This document shows positions 21,030-29,089 of a stretch of DNA of 64,000 bases, piece after piece. The stretch is from positions 1 to 64,000 of the forward strand of contig NZ_JNWV01000002.1 in assembly GCF_000716535.1 (NCBI RefSeq), read 5' to 3'. A program made the translations under genes and the position numbers. Positions within the stretch are counted from its first letter, which is position 1; every line of letters starts with the position of its first letter. The notes beneath the pieces are model-generated. The model did no database searches. It was given only the letters and a program-made list of their open reading frames with translations, and was not told the origin of the DNA. The stretch is from Streptomyces flaveolus (GTDB lineage Bacteria > Actinomycetota > Actinomycetes > Streptomycetales > Streptomycetaceae).

Positions 21030-21989
21030 TCACCGCACCACGCTCAGCGACAGCGCGAACCGGCCCTCGGCGTCCGTCCACCAGTGGGTCAGCTCCAGGC
21101 CGGCGGCGGCCAGTTCGGCGGTCACGCCCTCCCTGCGGAACTTGGCCGACACCTCGGTGCGCAGCTCCTCGCCCGCCGCGAAGTCCACGGCGAGATCCAG
21201 CGCGGGCACCTTCACGGTCTGCGCGGTACGGGAGCGCAGCCGCATCTCGATCCACTCCCGCTCGGCGTCCCAGAGGGCCACGTGGTCGAACGCGTCCGGG
21301 TCGAAGTCGGCCCCCAGTTCGCGGTCGACCACGGCCAGCACGTTCTTGTTGAACGCGGCCGTCACCCCGGCCGCGTCGTCGTACGCCCGGACCAGCACCC
21401 CCTCGTCCTTCACCAGGTCCGTGCCGAGCAGCAGCCCGTCGCCGGGGGCGAGCAGCGTGCGCACGGACGCCAGGAACCGCGCGCGCTCGGCGGGCAGCAG
21501 GTTGCCGATCGTGCCGCCGAGGAAGGCCACCAGCCGGGGTCCCGGTGTGGCGGGCAGGGTGAGCGGGGCGGTGAAGTCGGCGATCAACGCGTGGACTTCG
21601 AGCCCGGGACGCTCCTCGATCAAAGCCTCGCCGGCCTGGGTGAGGGCGCTCTCGCTGACGTCGACGGGGACGTACGCCGAGAGGGGCAGCGCGTCGATCA
21701 GGTAGCGGGTCTTCTCCGAGGAGCCCGAGCCCAGTTCGACCAGGGTGCGGGCACCGCTCGCGGCGGCGATCTCACCGGACCGGGCGGCGAGGATCTCCCG
21801 TTCGGCCCGCGTGGGGTAGTACTCGGGCAGTTCGGTGATCCGCTCGAACAGCTCGCTGCCGCGCGCGTCGTAGAACCACTTGGGCGGCAGCCACTTGGGA
21901 GTGACGGTGAGGCCGTGCAGGACGTCGGCGCGCAGCGCGGCGTCCGTCGCGTCCTCGGGGAGCGTGCGGGTGACGTGCAGGGGACTCAA
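21030..21989 (-). CDS. egtD: L-histidine N-alpha-methyltransferase (ergothioneine)
   Basis: 319 aa. TTG start at 21989 overlapping the egtC stop (TTGA). EgtD trimethylates histidine with SAM to hercynine, the first step of ergothioneine synthesis. The sequence has the family N-terminus ([19 protein letters not shown]), [13 protein letters not shown], the SAM-site [13 protein letters not shown] and the Glu-rich EREWIEMRL region. Last gene of the egtABCD operon. Length matches the family. Confidence 0.95.
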   Translation of the reverse strand: MSPLHVTRTLPEDATDAALRADVLHGLTVTPKWLPPKWFYDARGSELFERITELPEYYPTRAEREILAARSGEIAAASGARTLVELGSGSSEKTRYLIDALPLSAYVPVDVSESALTQAGEALIEERPGLEVHALIADFTAPLTLPATPGPRLVAFLGGTIGNLLPAERARFLASVRTLLAPGDGLLLGTDLVKDEGVLVRAYDDAAGVTAAFNKNVLAVVDRELGADFDPDAFDHVALWDAEREWIEMRLRSRTAQTVKVPALDLAVDFAAGEELRTEVSAKFRREGVTAELAAAGLELTHWWTDAEGRFALSLSVVR

Positions 21990-22801
21990 CGGCAGGGCTC
22001 CTTCGGTGATGGGCGTGCCCCCGCTCGGGAGGAGTCGAGCGTGGGGGAGGCCGCCGGTTCCTCCAGCGGGGCGAGCAGCACGCCGGCGCGGCTCGCGGTG
22101 ACCACGGTGCGGTCGGGGACCTCCCGCCAGAGCGGGTCGTCGTCGTACGGCTCGGAGGCGACGACCGTGCTCCGGCCGGGCTCCGCGCGGTACCAGAGCG
22201 AGTCGCCCCAGGCGGTGGCCGTGATCGTGGCTCCGTCGGTCAGCAGCAGGTTGAGGCGGGAGGCGGGGGCCGCCCGCGCTAGTTGGAGAACCGTTTCGCC
22301 CATGGCCTGGTCCGGTGCGTCGCCGCTCCGCAGCCGGTGCAGGACTAGCGCCCAGACGAATGCCGAGTCGTTACGGGCCTGAAGCGAGAGCAGCTCGACC
22401 GGCGGCAGCCCGGACACCAGGGGCGCCGCCGCGTCCGGCCAGCCCGCGACCGCGCCGTTGTGGCTGAACAGCCACCGCCCGGACGCGAACGGCGCCGCCG
22501 CGGCCTCGGCGTCCGCCCCGGCGAAGGTCGCGTCCCGGACGGCCGCGAGCACGGCACCCGAGCGCACCACCCGGGACAGGTCGGCGAAGGACAGGTCGGC
22601 CCAGATCGGCCCGGCCCGCCGGTAACGCGCCGGGACCGGGTCCTGGGAGGCGTACCACCCCACCCCGAACCCGTCGGCGTTGACCGTGCCGTACCGCTGC
22701 CGGCGCGGCGCCCACGACTGGCGGAACAGACTGTGCGGGGGCTCCATGAGGACCCGGCCGAGCGGTTCCTCGGGGCCCAGGTAGGCGAGGTGACGGCACA
22801 T
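21986..22801 (-). CDS. egtC: Gamma-glutamyl hercynylcysteine sulfoxide hydrolase
   Basis: 271 aa. It starts MCRHLAYLG, and Cys2 becomes the N-terminal nucleophile of the class II glutamine amidotransferase (Ntn) fold. Supporting motifs are [17 protein letters not shown] and [11 protein letters not shown]. EgtC removes the glutamyl group from the EgtB product. It overlaps egtB by ATGA and egtD by TTGA. The last 25 residues (after EEPAAS) are an unconserved Ser/Pro/Arg tail that overlaps the egtD start. Confidence 0.95.
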   Translation of the reverse strand: MCRHLAYLGPEEPLGRVLMEPPHSLFRQSWAPRRQRYGTVNADGFGVGWYASQDPVPARYRRAGPIWADLSFADLSRVVRSGAVLAAVRDATFAGADAEAAAAPFASGRWLFSHNGAVAGWPDAAAPLVSGLPPVELLSLQARNDSAFVWALVLHRLRSGDAPDQAMGETVLQLARAAPASRLNLLLTDGATITATAWGDSLWYRAEPGRSTVVASEPYDDDPLWREVPDRTVVTASRAGVLLAPLEEPAASPTLDSSRAGARPSPKEPCR

Positions 22802-24144
22802 CAGACCGCCTCCGAGCGGGCGGTGCGGAACCCGGAGAAGATCTGCCGGCGGATCGGGTAGTCCCAGTTGCGGAAGGTGCCCCGGCAGGCGACCGGGTCC
22901 ACGGCGAACGAACCGCCGCGCAGCACCTTGTGCTCCGGGCCGAAGAACACCTCCGAGTACTCCTTGTACGGGAACGCCTTGAAGCCCGGGTACGGCAGGA
23001 AGTCGCTCGCCGTCCACTCCCACACGTCACCGATCAACTGCCGCACACCGAGCGGTGACTCACCGGCCGGGTAGCTGCCGGCGGGGGCGGGCCTGAGGTG
23101 CCGCTGGCCCAGGTTGGCGTGTTCCGGTGCCGGGTCCGCGTCCCCCCACGGGTAGCGCCGCGAGCGGCCGGTCGCCGGGTCGAAGCGGGCCGCCTTCTCC
23201 CACTCCGTCTCGGTGGGCAGCCGCCGCCCGGCCCAGCGGGCGTAGGCGTCCGCCTCGTACCAGCACACGTGCAGCACCGGCTCGTCCGGCGGGACCGGTT
23301 CCGTGATCCCGAACCGGCGCCGCAGCCACTGGCCGCCGTCCCGCCGCCAGAACAGCGGGGCCGAGACGGAGTGCTCCCTGATGTGCGCCCAGCCCTGCGG
23401 CGACCACCAGCGCTCGGTGTCGTACCCGCCGTCCTCGATGAACGCCTGGTACGCAGCGTTCGTCACCGGGGTCGTGTCGATCCAGAACGGCGCCACCTCG
23501 CGCGGGTGCGCCGGGCGCTCGTTGTCCAGCGCCCAGGGCTCGCTGGAGGTGCCCATGGTGAACGGGCCGCCGGGGACCAGGACTTCGGCCGGGCCGGTGA
23601 ACAGCGGGACCGGCTCCGGGTCCGGGGCGGTCAGCGCCTGCGGGCCCTTCCGCAGCTGATGGGTGATCAGCATGGTCTCGTCGTGCTGCTGTTCGTGCTG
23701 CGCGATCATGCCGAAGGCGAAGCCGGCCTCGGTCAGCCGGGTGCCGTGGAAGTCCGCCGCCTGGAGCAGGTCGAGCGCCCGGCCGCGCACCTCCGCCGCG
23801 TACCGGCGCGCCTCGGCGGGCGGCAGCAGCGGCAGGGTGGGGCGCTCGGAACGAGGGTGCTCGAAGGCGTCGTACAGGTTGTCTATCTCGGGCCGCATCG
23901 CCTCCCGGCCGCCGACCGTCCGCAGCAGCCACAGCTCCTCCTGGTTGCCGATGTGCGCCAGGTCCCACACCAGTGGGGACATCAGCGGCGAGTGCTGGGC
24001 GGTGAGGTCCGGTTCGTCGACGCAGGAGGTCAGCAGCGTGGTGCGGTCGCGGGCGGTGGCGAGGGAGGCCAGCGCGCGCTCGCGCAGCGCCTCGGTGTCC
24101 GTCTCGGCCGTCTGGGTCTCGATGTCGGTCTCGGGCGCGGTCAT
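22801..24144 (-). CDS. egtB: Hercynine oxygenase
   Basis: 447 aa. An N-terminal DinB-like domain carries the iron ligands (SPLVWDLAHIGNQEE and MIAQHEQQHDETML, the HxxxH part). A C-terminal formylglycine-generating-enzyme-like domain follows (GPFTMGTSSEPWALDNE, NAAYQAFIEDGGY, WEWTASDF, LRGGSFA). EgtB joins hercynine to gamma-glutamylcysteine with oxygen to form the sulfoxide. Both ends overlap neighbours by 4 nt (ATGA), so stoichiometry is likely controlled by coupling. Confidence 0.95.
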   Translation of the reverse strand: MTAPETDIETQTAETDTEALRERALASLATARDRTTLLTSCVDEPDLTAQHSPLMSPLVWDLAHIGNQEELWLLRTVGGREAMRPEIDNLYDAFEHPRSERPTLPLLPPAEARRYAAEVRGRALDLLQAADFHGTRLTEAGFAFGMIAQHEQQHDETMLITHQLRKGPQALTAPDPEPVPLFTGPAEVLVPGGPFTMGTSSEPWALDNERPAHPREVAPFWIDTTPVTNAAYQAFIEDGGYDTERWWSPQGWAHIREHSVSAPLFWRRDGGQWLRRRFGITEPVPPDEPVLHVCWYEADAYARWAGRRLPTETEWEKAARFDPATGRSRRYPWGDADPAPEHANLGQRHLRPAPAGSYPAGESPLGVRQLIGDVWEWTASDFLPYPGFKAFPYKEYSEVFFGPEHKVLRGGSFAVDPVACRGTFRNWDYPIRRQIFSGFRTARSEAV

Positions 24145-25490
24145 GTACGGATGTCCTTCCTCCCGTGGGCGGTGCGGATTCCCGCGTCGGGGCCGGACCC
24201 GGACGAGGGCGGGGCGGTCACCGGCAGCCGGTCCAGCAGGTCGTCGGCCGGGCAGCGGCCCCGGGCGACGTAGCGGTCCCGGTACGCCGCCACGGCGTCG
24301 GTGACCCGGGTCGTGGCGCCGAGCCGGGGCAGCGCGTCCAGGGCCGCCGCGAAACAGGTGTCGGCGGCCTCGCGCAGCTCCGGGTCGGCGAGCCCGAACC
24401 GGGCCGCGTCGGCCCACAGGGGGTTGTGCGGGGCGGGCAGGTTCAGGGCGCGTTCGCCCAGACGTTTCACGGTCCGGTAGGCGGTCTCGGCGGCCTCCGG
24501 GTCGTCGAACAGCGCGGCCGTCACCGCGAGCGGCACGATCCAGCCGTCCTCGCCGGGCTGGGCGTCGATCATCCGCAGCTCCAGGTGGCCGCGCGGCCGG
24601 ACCGGCGGGAACAGCGTGGTCAAGTGGTAGTCGAGGTCCGCCCGGGTGGGCGGCCGGGGTGAACCGGAACGGGTCCATTCCCGGAAGGTGAGCCCCTCGG
24701 GCACCTCCCACGGCCCGCTGTCCCGGCGCACGCACATGACCGGCGCGTCCAGTACGTGCCGGGCCCAGGCGGCCCGTGGCTCGCCGTTCAGCGGGGGAGC
24801 GCCGGCCCGGCCGGCACCGATCTCCATCCACGTGAGCTGCCGGCTCGACTGCCAGCCCGTGGGGCGGCGGTCGCGCAGCGGCGAGTTGGCGAACGCGGCC
24901 ACCAGGACCGCGCCGAGATGGTGCGCCAGCCACCAGCGCCGGACGTGCCCCAGCGGACCGGGCTCCTCATGGCCGGCGTCCACGCAGACCTGGACGGACG
25001 CCGACGCGCACATCATGTGCCGGCCGGCCGGACCGGTGCGGTCCAGGCAGGTCTCCATGGCGTCGTAGCGGGGCTCGTGCAGGAATCTGCGGGGCGCGTG
25101 CCAGGGATCGTGGCCGATGCCCGCGAGGCCGAGACCGTCCTGGGCCAGCACGGCCCGGACGGCGTCCAGGTCGGCGGAGACGGTGTCGACGCACTCCATC
25201 AGGGAGGCGGCGGGCGGCGAGCTCAGCTCCAGCTGGCCGCCGGGTTCGACGGTGAGCGCCGATCCCAGGGATACGGCCCGCACGGAGGCGTAGGCCGCTT
25301 CGAGTCGTTCGGGTGTGACCGGGAGCTGCGGCAGCTCCAGCGGGTGGACGAGCCACTCCAGCTCGACACCGAGGGTGCGGGGCGGTCCGGTCTTGAAGCA
25401 GATGCCCCGGACCAGGGCCTCCACCTCGGCCTCGGTGACGGCGGTACGGTGCTCCGTACAGTCACCGCCGTCGCTCTGCGTATGAGACAT
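24141..25490 (-). CDS. egtA: Glutamate-cysteine ligase of ergothioneine pathway
   Basis: 449 aa. ATG at 25490 with a strong AGGAGG 9 nt upstream. It belongs to the GCS2-type glutamate-cysteine ligase family: TLGVELEWLVHPLE, then CASASVQVCVDAG, RWWLAHHLGAVLVA and HLELRMIDAQPGEDGW. It makes gamma-glutamylcysteine, the sulfur donor for EgtB. First gene of egtABCD. The pathway's last gene, egtE (a PLP-dependent beta-lyase), is not in this window, as is usual in Streptomyces, where it lies elsewhere. Confidence 0.94.
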   Translation of the reverse strand: MSHTQSDGGDCTEHRTAVTEAEVEALVRGICFKTGPPRTLGVELEWLVHPLELPQLPVTPERLEAAYASVRAVSLGSALTVEPGGQLELSSPPAASLMECVDTVSADLDAVRAVLAQDGLGLAGIGHDPWHAPRRFLHEPRYDAMETCLDRTGPAGRHMMCASASVQVCVDAGHEEPGPLGHVRRWWLAHHLGAVLVAAFANSPLRDRRPTGWQSSRQLTWMEIGAGRAGAPPLNGEPRAAWARHVLDAPVMCVRRDSGPWEVPEGLTFREWTRSGSPRPPTRADLDYHLTTLFPPVRPRGHLELRMIDAQPGEDGWIVPLAVTAALFDDPEAAETAYRTVKRLGERALNLPAPHNPLWADAARFGLADPELREAADTCFAAALDALPRLGATTRVTDAVAAYRDRYVARGRCPADDLLDRLPVTAPPSSGSGPDAGIRTAHGRKDIRT

Positions 25491-25703
25491 GTCGGGATCC
25501 TCCTGAGATTCCACCATGCCACCGGCCCCTGGTGCGGGCCGGGCAGGCACTCGTCCCACCCAAGACCTTCGCACCGATTCGCACAAGGGTGCCAGTCGGG
25601 ACGTTCCGGATCCGTCACTTCCGTTTCCTTGCGTGTTTCTGGGTCGTCGCGGGGCGTGGAAACTCCGTTGCACCGCATCACCAGCATCACCCAGGATGCG
25701 TCC

Positions 25704-25766
25704 ATGAGCACGACGGGGGACATCGCGCGGGCCGCGGTCACGGCGCCCACGGGGGTGGCGCCGTGA
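25704..25766 (+). CDS. 20-codon leader ORF overlapping the PARG-like gene
   Basis: ATG at 25704 with AGGATG 5-8 nt upstream, reading MSTTGDIARAA and ending at a TGA (25764-25766) that overlaps the GTG start of the next gene (GTGA). The arrangement suggests translational coupling or a leader peptide that controls the downstream gene. The peptide has no similarity I recognise. It may be chance, but the 4-nt overlap is the pattern used by coupled genes in this window. Confidence 0.35.
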   Translation: MSTTGDIARAAVTAPTGVAP

Positions 25767-26587
25767 GCGCGCGCCTGCGCGGGATCGCCGAGGAAACGGA
25801 ACGTATCGTGGCCGCGGGCTGGTATCGCGCGCCGGGCGGCCGGGAGGTGCCGCTCGCCGAATCGGTGCAGGCCGCGCGGGTAGGTACCCAAATGTACGGC
25901 CCGGCGCCAGTACCGGTGACACCGACGAGCGGAACCGAAACGGTGGTCGAGGTCACCGGCGAGAGCAGCCTGGAGGCGGCCCGCCGGCTCGCCGACGCGC
26001 CCGTCGCCGTACTGAACTTCGCCTCCGCCCGGAATCCCGGCGGCGGTTACCTCAACGGCGCGCAGGCCCAGGAGGAGGCCCTGTGCCGCGCCTCCGCGCT
26101 GCACACCTGCCTGCTGACGGCCCGCGCCTTCTACGACCACCACCGCGCCGACCGCGACCCGTTCTACTCGGACCGCGTGATCCACTCACCGGCCGTCCCC
26201 GTCTTCCGCGACGACCGGGGCCGGCTGCTCGACGAGCCGTACCTCGCGGGCTTCCTGACGGCCGCCGCCCCCAACGCGGGCGTGATCCGGCGTGCGGCGC
26301 CGGAACGGGCCGCCGCGCTCCCGGCAGCCCTGGCCGCACGGGCCGAACGCGTCCTGGAGACGGCCGCGGCCCACGGCTACCGGCGGCTGGTCCTCGGCGC
26401 CTGGGGCTGCGGCGTCTTCCAGAACGACCCGGCGCAGGTCGCGGGGGCCTTCCGGGCGCTGCTGGGACCCGGCGGCCGATTCGCGCGGGCGTTCGAGCAT
26501 GTGGTGTTCGGGGTGCTGGACCGGACGCCGGGAGCGATGGTGCGGGCGGCGTTCGAACAGGGGTTCCCGGAGTCGACGGGGGTCTAG
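25763..26587 (+). CDS. TIGR02452-type macrodomain protein (bacterial PARG)
   Basis: 274 aa from the GTG at 25763. The poly(ADP-ribose) glycohydrolase signature GGG-X(6-8)-QEE is present as GGGYLNGAQAQEEAL in NFASARNPGGGYLN (about residues 93-106). SALHTCLLTARAFYDHH and the macrodomain loop LVLGAWGCGVFQNDP follow. Bacterial PARGs remove ADP-ribose chains, reversing ADP-ribosylation. No PARP-like ADP-ribosyltransferase is in the window. It is divergent from egtA. A short coupled ORF precedes it. Confidence 0.88.
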   Translation: MSARLRGIAEETERIVAAGWYRAPGGREVPLAESVQAARVGTQMYGPAPVPVTPTSGTETVVEVTGESSLEAARRLADAPVAVLNFASARNPGGGYLNGAQAQEEALCRASALHTCLLTARAFYDHHRADRDPFYSDRVIHSPAVPVFRDDRGRLLDEPYLAGFLTAAAPNAGVIRRAAPERAAALPAALAARAERVLETAAAHGYRRLVLGAWGCGVFQNDPAQVAGAFRALLGPGGRFARAFEHVVFGVLDRTPGAMVRAAFEQGFPESTGV

Positions 26588-26698
26588 CGGGAGTTCGGCG
26601 TGCGACTGCCGACCTTGCCGAGGTGAGGGGCGCGGTCGGAGCCGGCCGAAGGTGTTCCGCCGGTGGGCCCGGGTCCCGGTCGGTGGCTCCGGGGACGG

Positions 26699-27145
26699 TC
26701 AGGTCCAGCCGTAACGCTGGTGCAGCCGTTGGCGGACCAGGTTGAACCGCATGCGGTCCAGCGCGCACGCCTCCCGGCGCATGCCCTGCTCGTGCAGCCG
26801 CAGCACCCGGTCCACGTCCACCCACGAATCGCGGCCCGACCGGTCCCAGGGCCCGCTCCCTATCGGCACCCACTCGCGGTCACCGTCGTGCCGCTTGCTC
26901 GAGAGCTGTACGGCGAGCAGGGTGCCGGCCGCCTCGCGAGCCACCACCAGCACCGGGCGGTCCTTGCCCCGGCCGTCGTTCTCCTCGAACGGCACCCAGG
27001 TCCACACGATCTCCCCGGGGTCCGGGTCGCCGTCGTGGGCCGGGGAGTACTCGGTGCGCACCCGGCCGACCTCGCGCGGGTCGGCCTCGGTGGTGGCGTG
27101 CGGGCCGTGGCGGCCGGGGACGTTCTCTTCGGTAAACGTGCTCAC
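26699..27145 (-). CDS. PemK/MazF-like toxin family protein
   Basis: 148 aa. The core EIVWTWVPFEENDGRGKDRPVLVV (in two segments, about residues 45-68) and LLAVQLSSKRH match the PemK/MazF endoribonuclease fold, where the GKDRP segment and the following strand carry the active site. The N-terminal 40 residues and C-terminal 60 (DSWVDVDRVLRLHEQGMR) are longer than in classical MazF. No antitoxin gene lies next to it; the adjacent gene is a cupin, 9 nt upstream on the same strand. Toxin activity is uncertain: many Streptomyces proteins of this type are solitary. Confidence 0.72.
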   Translation of the reverse strand: MSTFTEENVPGRHGPHATTEADPREVGRVRTEYSPAHDGDPDPGEIVWTWVPFEENDGRGKDRPVLVVAREAAGTLLAVQLSSKRHDGDREWVPIGSGPWDRSGRDSWVDVDRVLRLHEQGMRREACALDRMRFNLVRQRLHQRYGWT

Positions 27146-27154
27146 GGAGGCACC

Positions 27155-27661
27155 CTAGTGGTCGCGCAACTCGGCTCCGGCGCCGGTGGGTTGCTGCGGG
27201 GCTGAGCCGGGGCGCCGGGCCGGTGCGGACGCGGGGCGCTGGACCGGTGCCGTGCCGGGGCGGGCGCCGATCCGCATGCCGGGGCGCCGGCCGTGCACCG
27301 TCAGGTACGTCAGCCCGCGCTCGCCGGCGGTGATGCTGCGGGCGGCGCCGTGCGGCAGCCAGACCAGGGCGCCCTCCGTGAGCGGCTCCACCGCGTCCGA
27401 GGAGCCGTTGCCGAGCGTGCCGTCCCCGGCGACGACCAGGACCAGCACGTCCAGTTGCGCTTCCGTGTGGGCCGTGATCCGTCCGCCCGGAGCCAGCCGG
27501 ACGACGTTCGCGTCGAGCTGCCGTCCGCTCTCCGCCAGCTTCCACAGCACCCCGGCCGATGCCGGGGGTGCGTCGGCCAGCGCACGGGTGTCGCACAGCA
27601 CGCGCGGTTGCGCCGCCGGACGGCCTGCTGCTGCGGTGTCGGTCGCGGACGGCGACGTCAT
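27155..27661 (-). CDS. Cupin-domain protein
   Basis: 168 aa. A single conserved beta barrel spans about residues 45-125 (LAPGGRITAHTEAQLDVLVLVV, a cupin metal site with one clear His, and ALVWLPHGAARSI). It is preceded by an Ala-rich start and followed by a Pro/Arg-rich low-complexity tail (PGTAPVQRPASAPARRPGSA). Small cupins bind sugars or metals or serve as isomerases and oxygenases; none can be assigned. It is divergent from a regulator at 27774 and sits 9 nt from the PemK-like gene, perhaps in one operon. Confidence 0.78.
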   Translation of the reverse strand: MTSPSATDTAAAGRPAAQPRVLCDTRALADAPPASAGVLWKLAESGRQLDANVVRLAPGGRITAHTEAQLDVLVLVVAGDGTLGNGSSDAVEPLTEGALVWLPHGAARSITAGERGLTYLTVHGRRPGMRIGARPGTAPVQRPASAPARRPGSAPQQPTGAGAELRDH

Positions 27662-27711
27662 CTGGTGTTCCCCTCGGCTCTTCCGTATCCCTGCCCACGG
27701 TGTCCGGCCAC

Positions 27712-27741
27712 TTTACAATTAATACATGTAGGATTCGTGAA
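27712..27741. promoter_or_regulatory. Palindromic operator between cupin and regulator
   Basis: An AT-rich dyad centred on TACATGTA (27723-27730), with further matches in the flanks (TT-AC-A / T-GT-AA), lies between the divergent cupin and regulator genes. Its position makes it a likely autoregulatory site for the downstream regulator. Confidence 0.5.
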
Positions 27742-27773
27742 AATGGGCGCAGGTGGGAGAGGGGTGTCCGGAC

Positions 27774-28457
27774 GTGACCACGCGGGAGAGCCCGCGCCGC
27801 CGGGAGGTGCTGGACGTGCTGCGCACCGCGCCCGCGCCGCTCGGGGTCGCGGAGGCCGCCGAGCGTATGGGGCTCCACCCCAACACCGTGCGGTTCCATC
27901 TGGACGCCCTCGTGGCCGACGGCCTGGTGGAGCGCCGGACGGTGGCGCCCACGGGACCGGGCCGACCCCGCACCGTCCACACCGTGCGCCCCGGTATGGA
28001 CCGCGGCGGCCACCGCGACTACCGGTTGCTCGCGCGCATGCTGCTCAGCCGGTGGGCCGCCGCCGACCCGGCCGAGGCGCGGGCGGAGGCGAGGGAGACG
28101 GGCCGGGCCTGGGGCCGCTTCCTGGTGGACCCCCTCCCGCCGTACGAGCCGGCGACGTCCGAGCGGTCGGTGGCCGCGTTGCTCGACCTGCTGGACGGCC
28201 TCGGCTTCGCGCCCCAGCCGGAAGGGGAAGGCGCAGCGAACGCCGAGTCCGGACGGACGCCGGAGCGGATCCGGCTGCGGCACTGCCCCTTCCTCGAACT
28301 CGCCGAGGAAAAGGGCGGCCTGGTGTGCCCGCTGCATCTGGGTCTCATGCAGGGCGCGTTGGCGGAGCTGGGCGCGTCCCTGACGGCCACCGCGCTGGAA
28401 CCGTTCGCCGAACCCGACTCCTGCGTGGCCCACTTGGCGGGAACCGCGCCCGGCTGA
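27774..28457 (+). CDS. HTH regulator with C-terminal cysteine motif (COG2345-like)
   Basis: 227 aa from the GTG at 27774 (GGAGAGG upstream; GTG 27753 is a possible earlier start). The N-terminal winged HTH covers residues 1-75 (REVLDVLRTAPAPLGVAEAA, then GLHPNTVRFHLDALVADGLV). The C-terminal half carries CPFLELAEEKGGLVCPLH and a later PDSC, so three Cys in a CX13C-X31-C pattern. Related COG2345 regulators such as SufR use a similar Cys set to hold an Fe-S cluster that senses oxygen or iron state. Here a cluster is plausible but unproven. A palindrome sits in its own promoter. Confidence 0.78.
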   Translation: MTTRESPRRREVLDVLRTAPAPLGVAEAAERMGLHPNTVRFHLDALVADGLVERRTVAPTGPGRPRTVHTVRPGMDRGGHRDYRLLARMLLSRWAAADPAEARAEARETGRAWGRFLVDPLPPYEPATSERSVAALLDLLDGLGFAPQPEGEGAANAESGRTPERIRLRHCPFLELAEEKGGLVCPLHLGLMQGALAELGASLTATALEPFAEPDSCVAHLAGTAPG

Positions 28458-28599
28458 ACCGTCCCGCGTGATTCGGGCGCCGCACCGGCCGAGCCCCGCC
28501 GCTCCCGGTGGACCGCCGCGCCGCCCGCCGTATCCGCAGCCGTCGCACCTCCCACCCCGATCAACCTCGCCGCCCCCCAGCCGGCGGAGAAAGGCCCCC

Positions 28600-29028
28600 A
28601 TGAACACCACCCCCGCTGTCACCGCCGGTGCGGTCACCTTCGTCTGGCTCGGGATGGTGCTGGCGATCTCCTTCCTGGAGGCCCCGCTGAAGTTCCGCGC
28701 CCCGGGTGTGACGATCCCCGTCGGTCTCGCTATCGGAAGGCTGGTCTTCCGCGCGCTGAACGCCGTGGAGGCCGTCCTCGCGGTCGTCGTGGTCCTCGCG
28801 GTCGCGCTGGGCGACGCCCCGGCCGCCGTCATCGCGCTGACCGCCGCGGTGGCGGCGCTCCTCCTCGCCCAGCTGGCCGTCGTCCGCCCCCTCCTCAACC
28901 GCAGGTCCGACCGGGTCCTCGCGGGAGAGGAACTGCCCCGCTCCCGCAGCCACCTGTGGTACGTGGCCCTGGAGGTCCTCAAGGCGGGCACCCTGATCGC
29001 CCTGGGCGTCGCCCTGCTCACGGCGTGA
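28600..29028 (+). CDS. Small polytopic membrane protein
   Basis: 142 aa. ATG at 28600 preceded by GGAGAAAGG. Four hydrophobic segments are visible: about 6-28 (AGAVTFVWLGMVLAISF), 45-70, 80-100 and 122-141. Polar loops contain EAPLKFRAPGV and RPLLNRRSDRVL. I do not recognise a named family. The gene follows the Cys-rich regulator with 142 bp between them, on the same strand, so it may be its target. Confidence 0.7.
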   Translation: MNTTPAVTAGAVTFVWLGMVLAISFLEAPLKFRAPGVTIPVGLAIGRLVFRALNAVEAVLAVVVVLAVALGDAPAAVIALTAAVAALLLAQLAVVRPLLNRRSDRVLAGEELPRSRSHLWYVALEVLKAGTLIALGVALLTA

Positions 29029-29089
29029 TCCCGTAGGGTCGGCGCGGGGGCCCGTGAGGCCGGGGCGCGCACGAGGGGGGCCACCGAAC

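Noticed and set aside
25491..25618. Cys/Trp-containing frame upstream of egtA (GTG 25618, complement, DPERPDWHPCANRC)
   Set aside because: It looks protein-like at first but has no stop before it runs deep into egtA in the wrong frame. A leader peptide is not supported.
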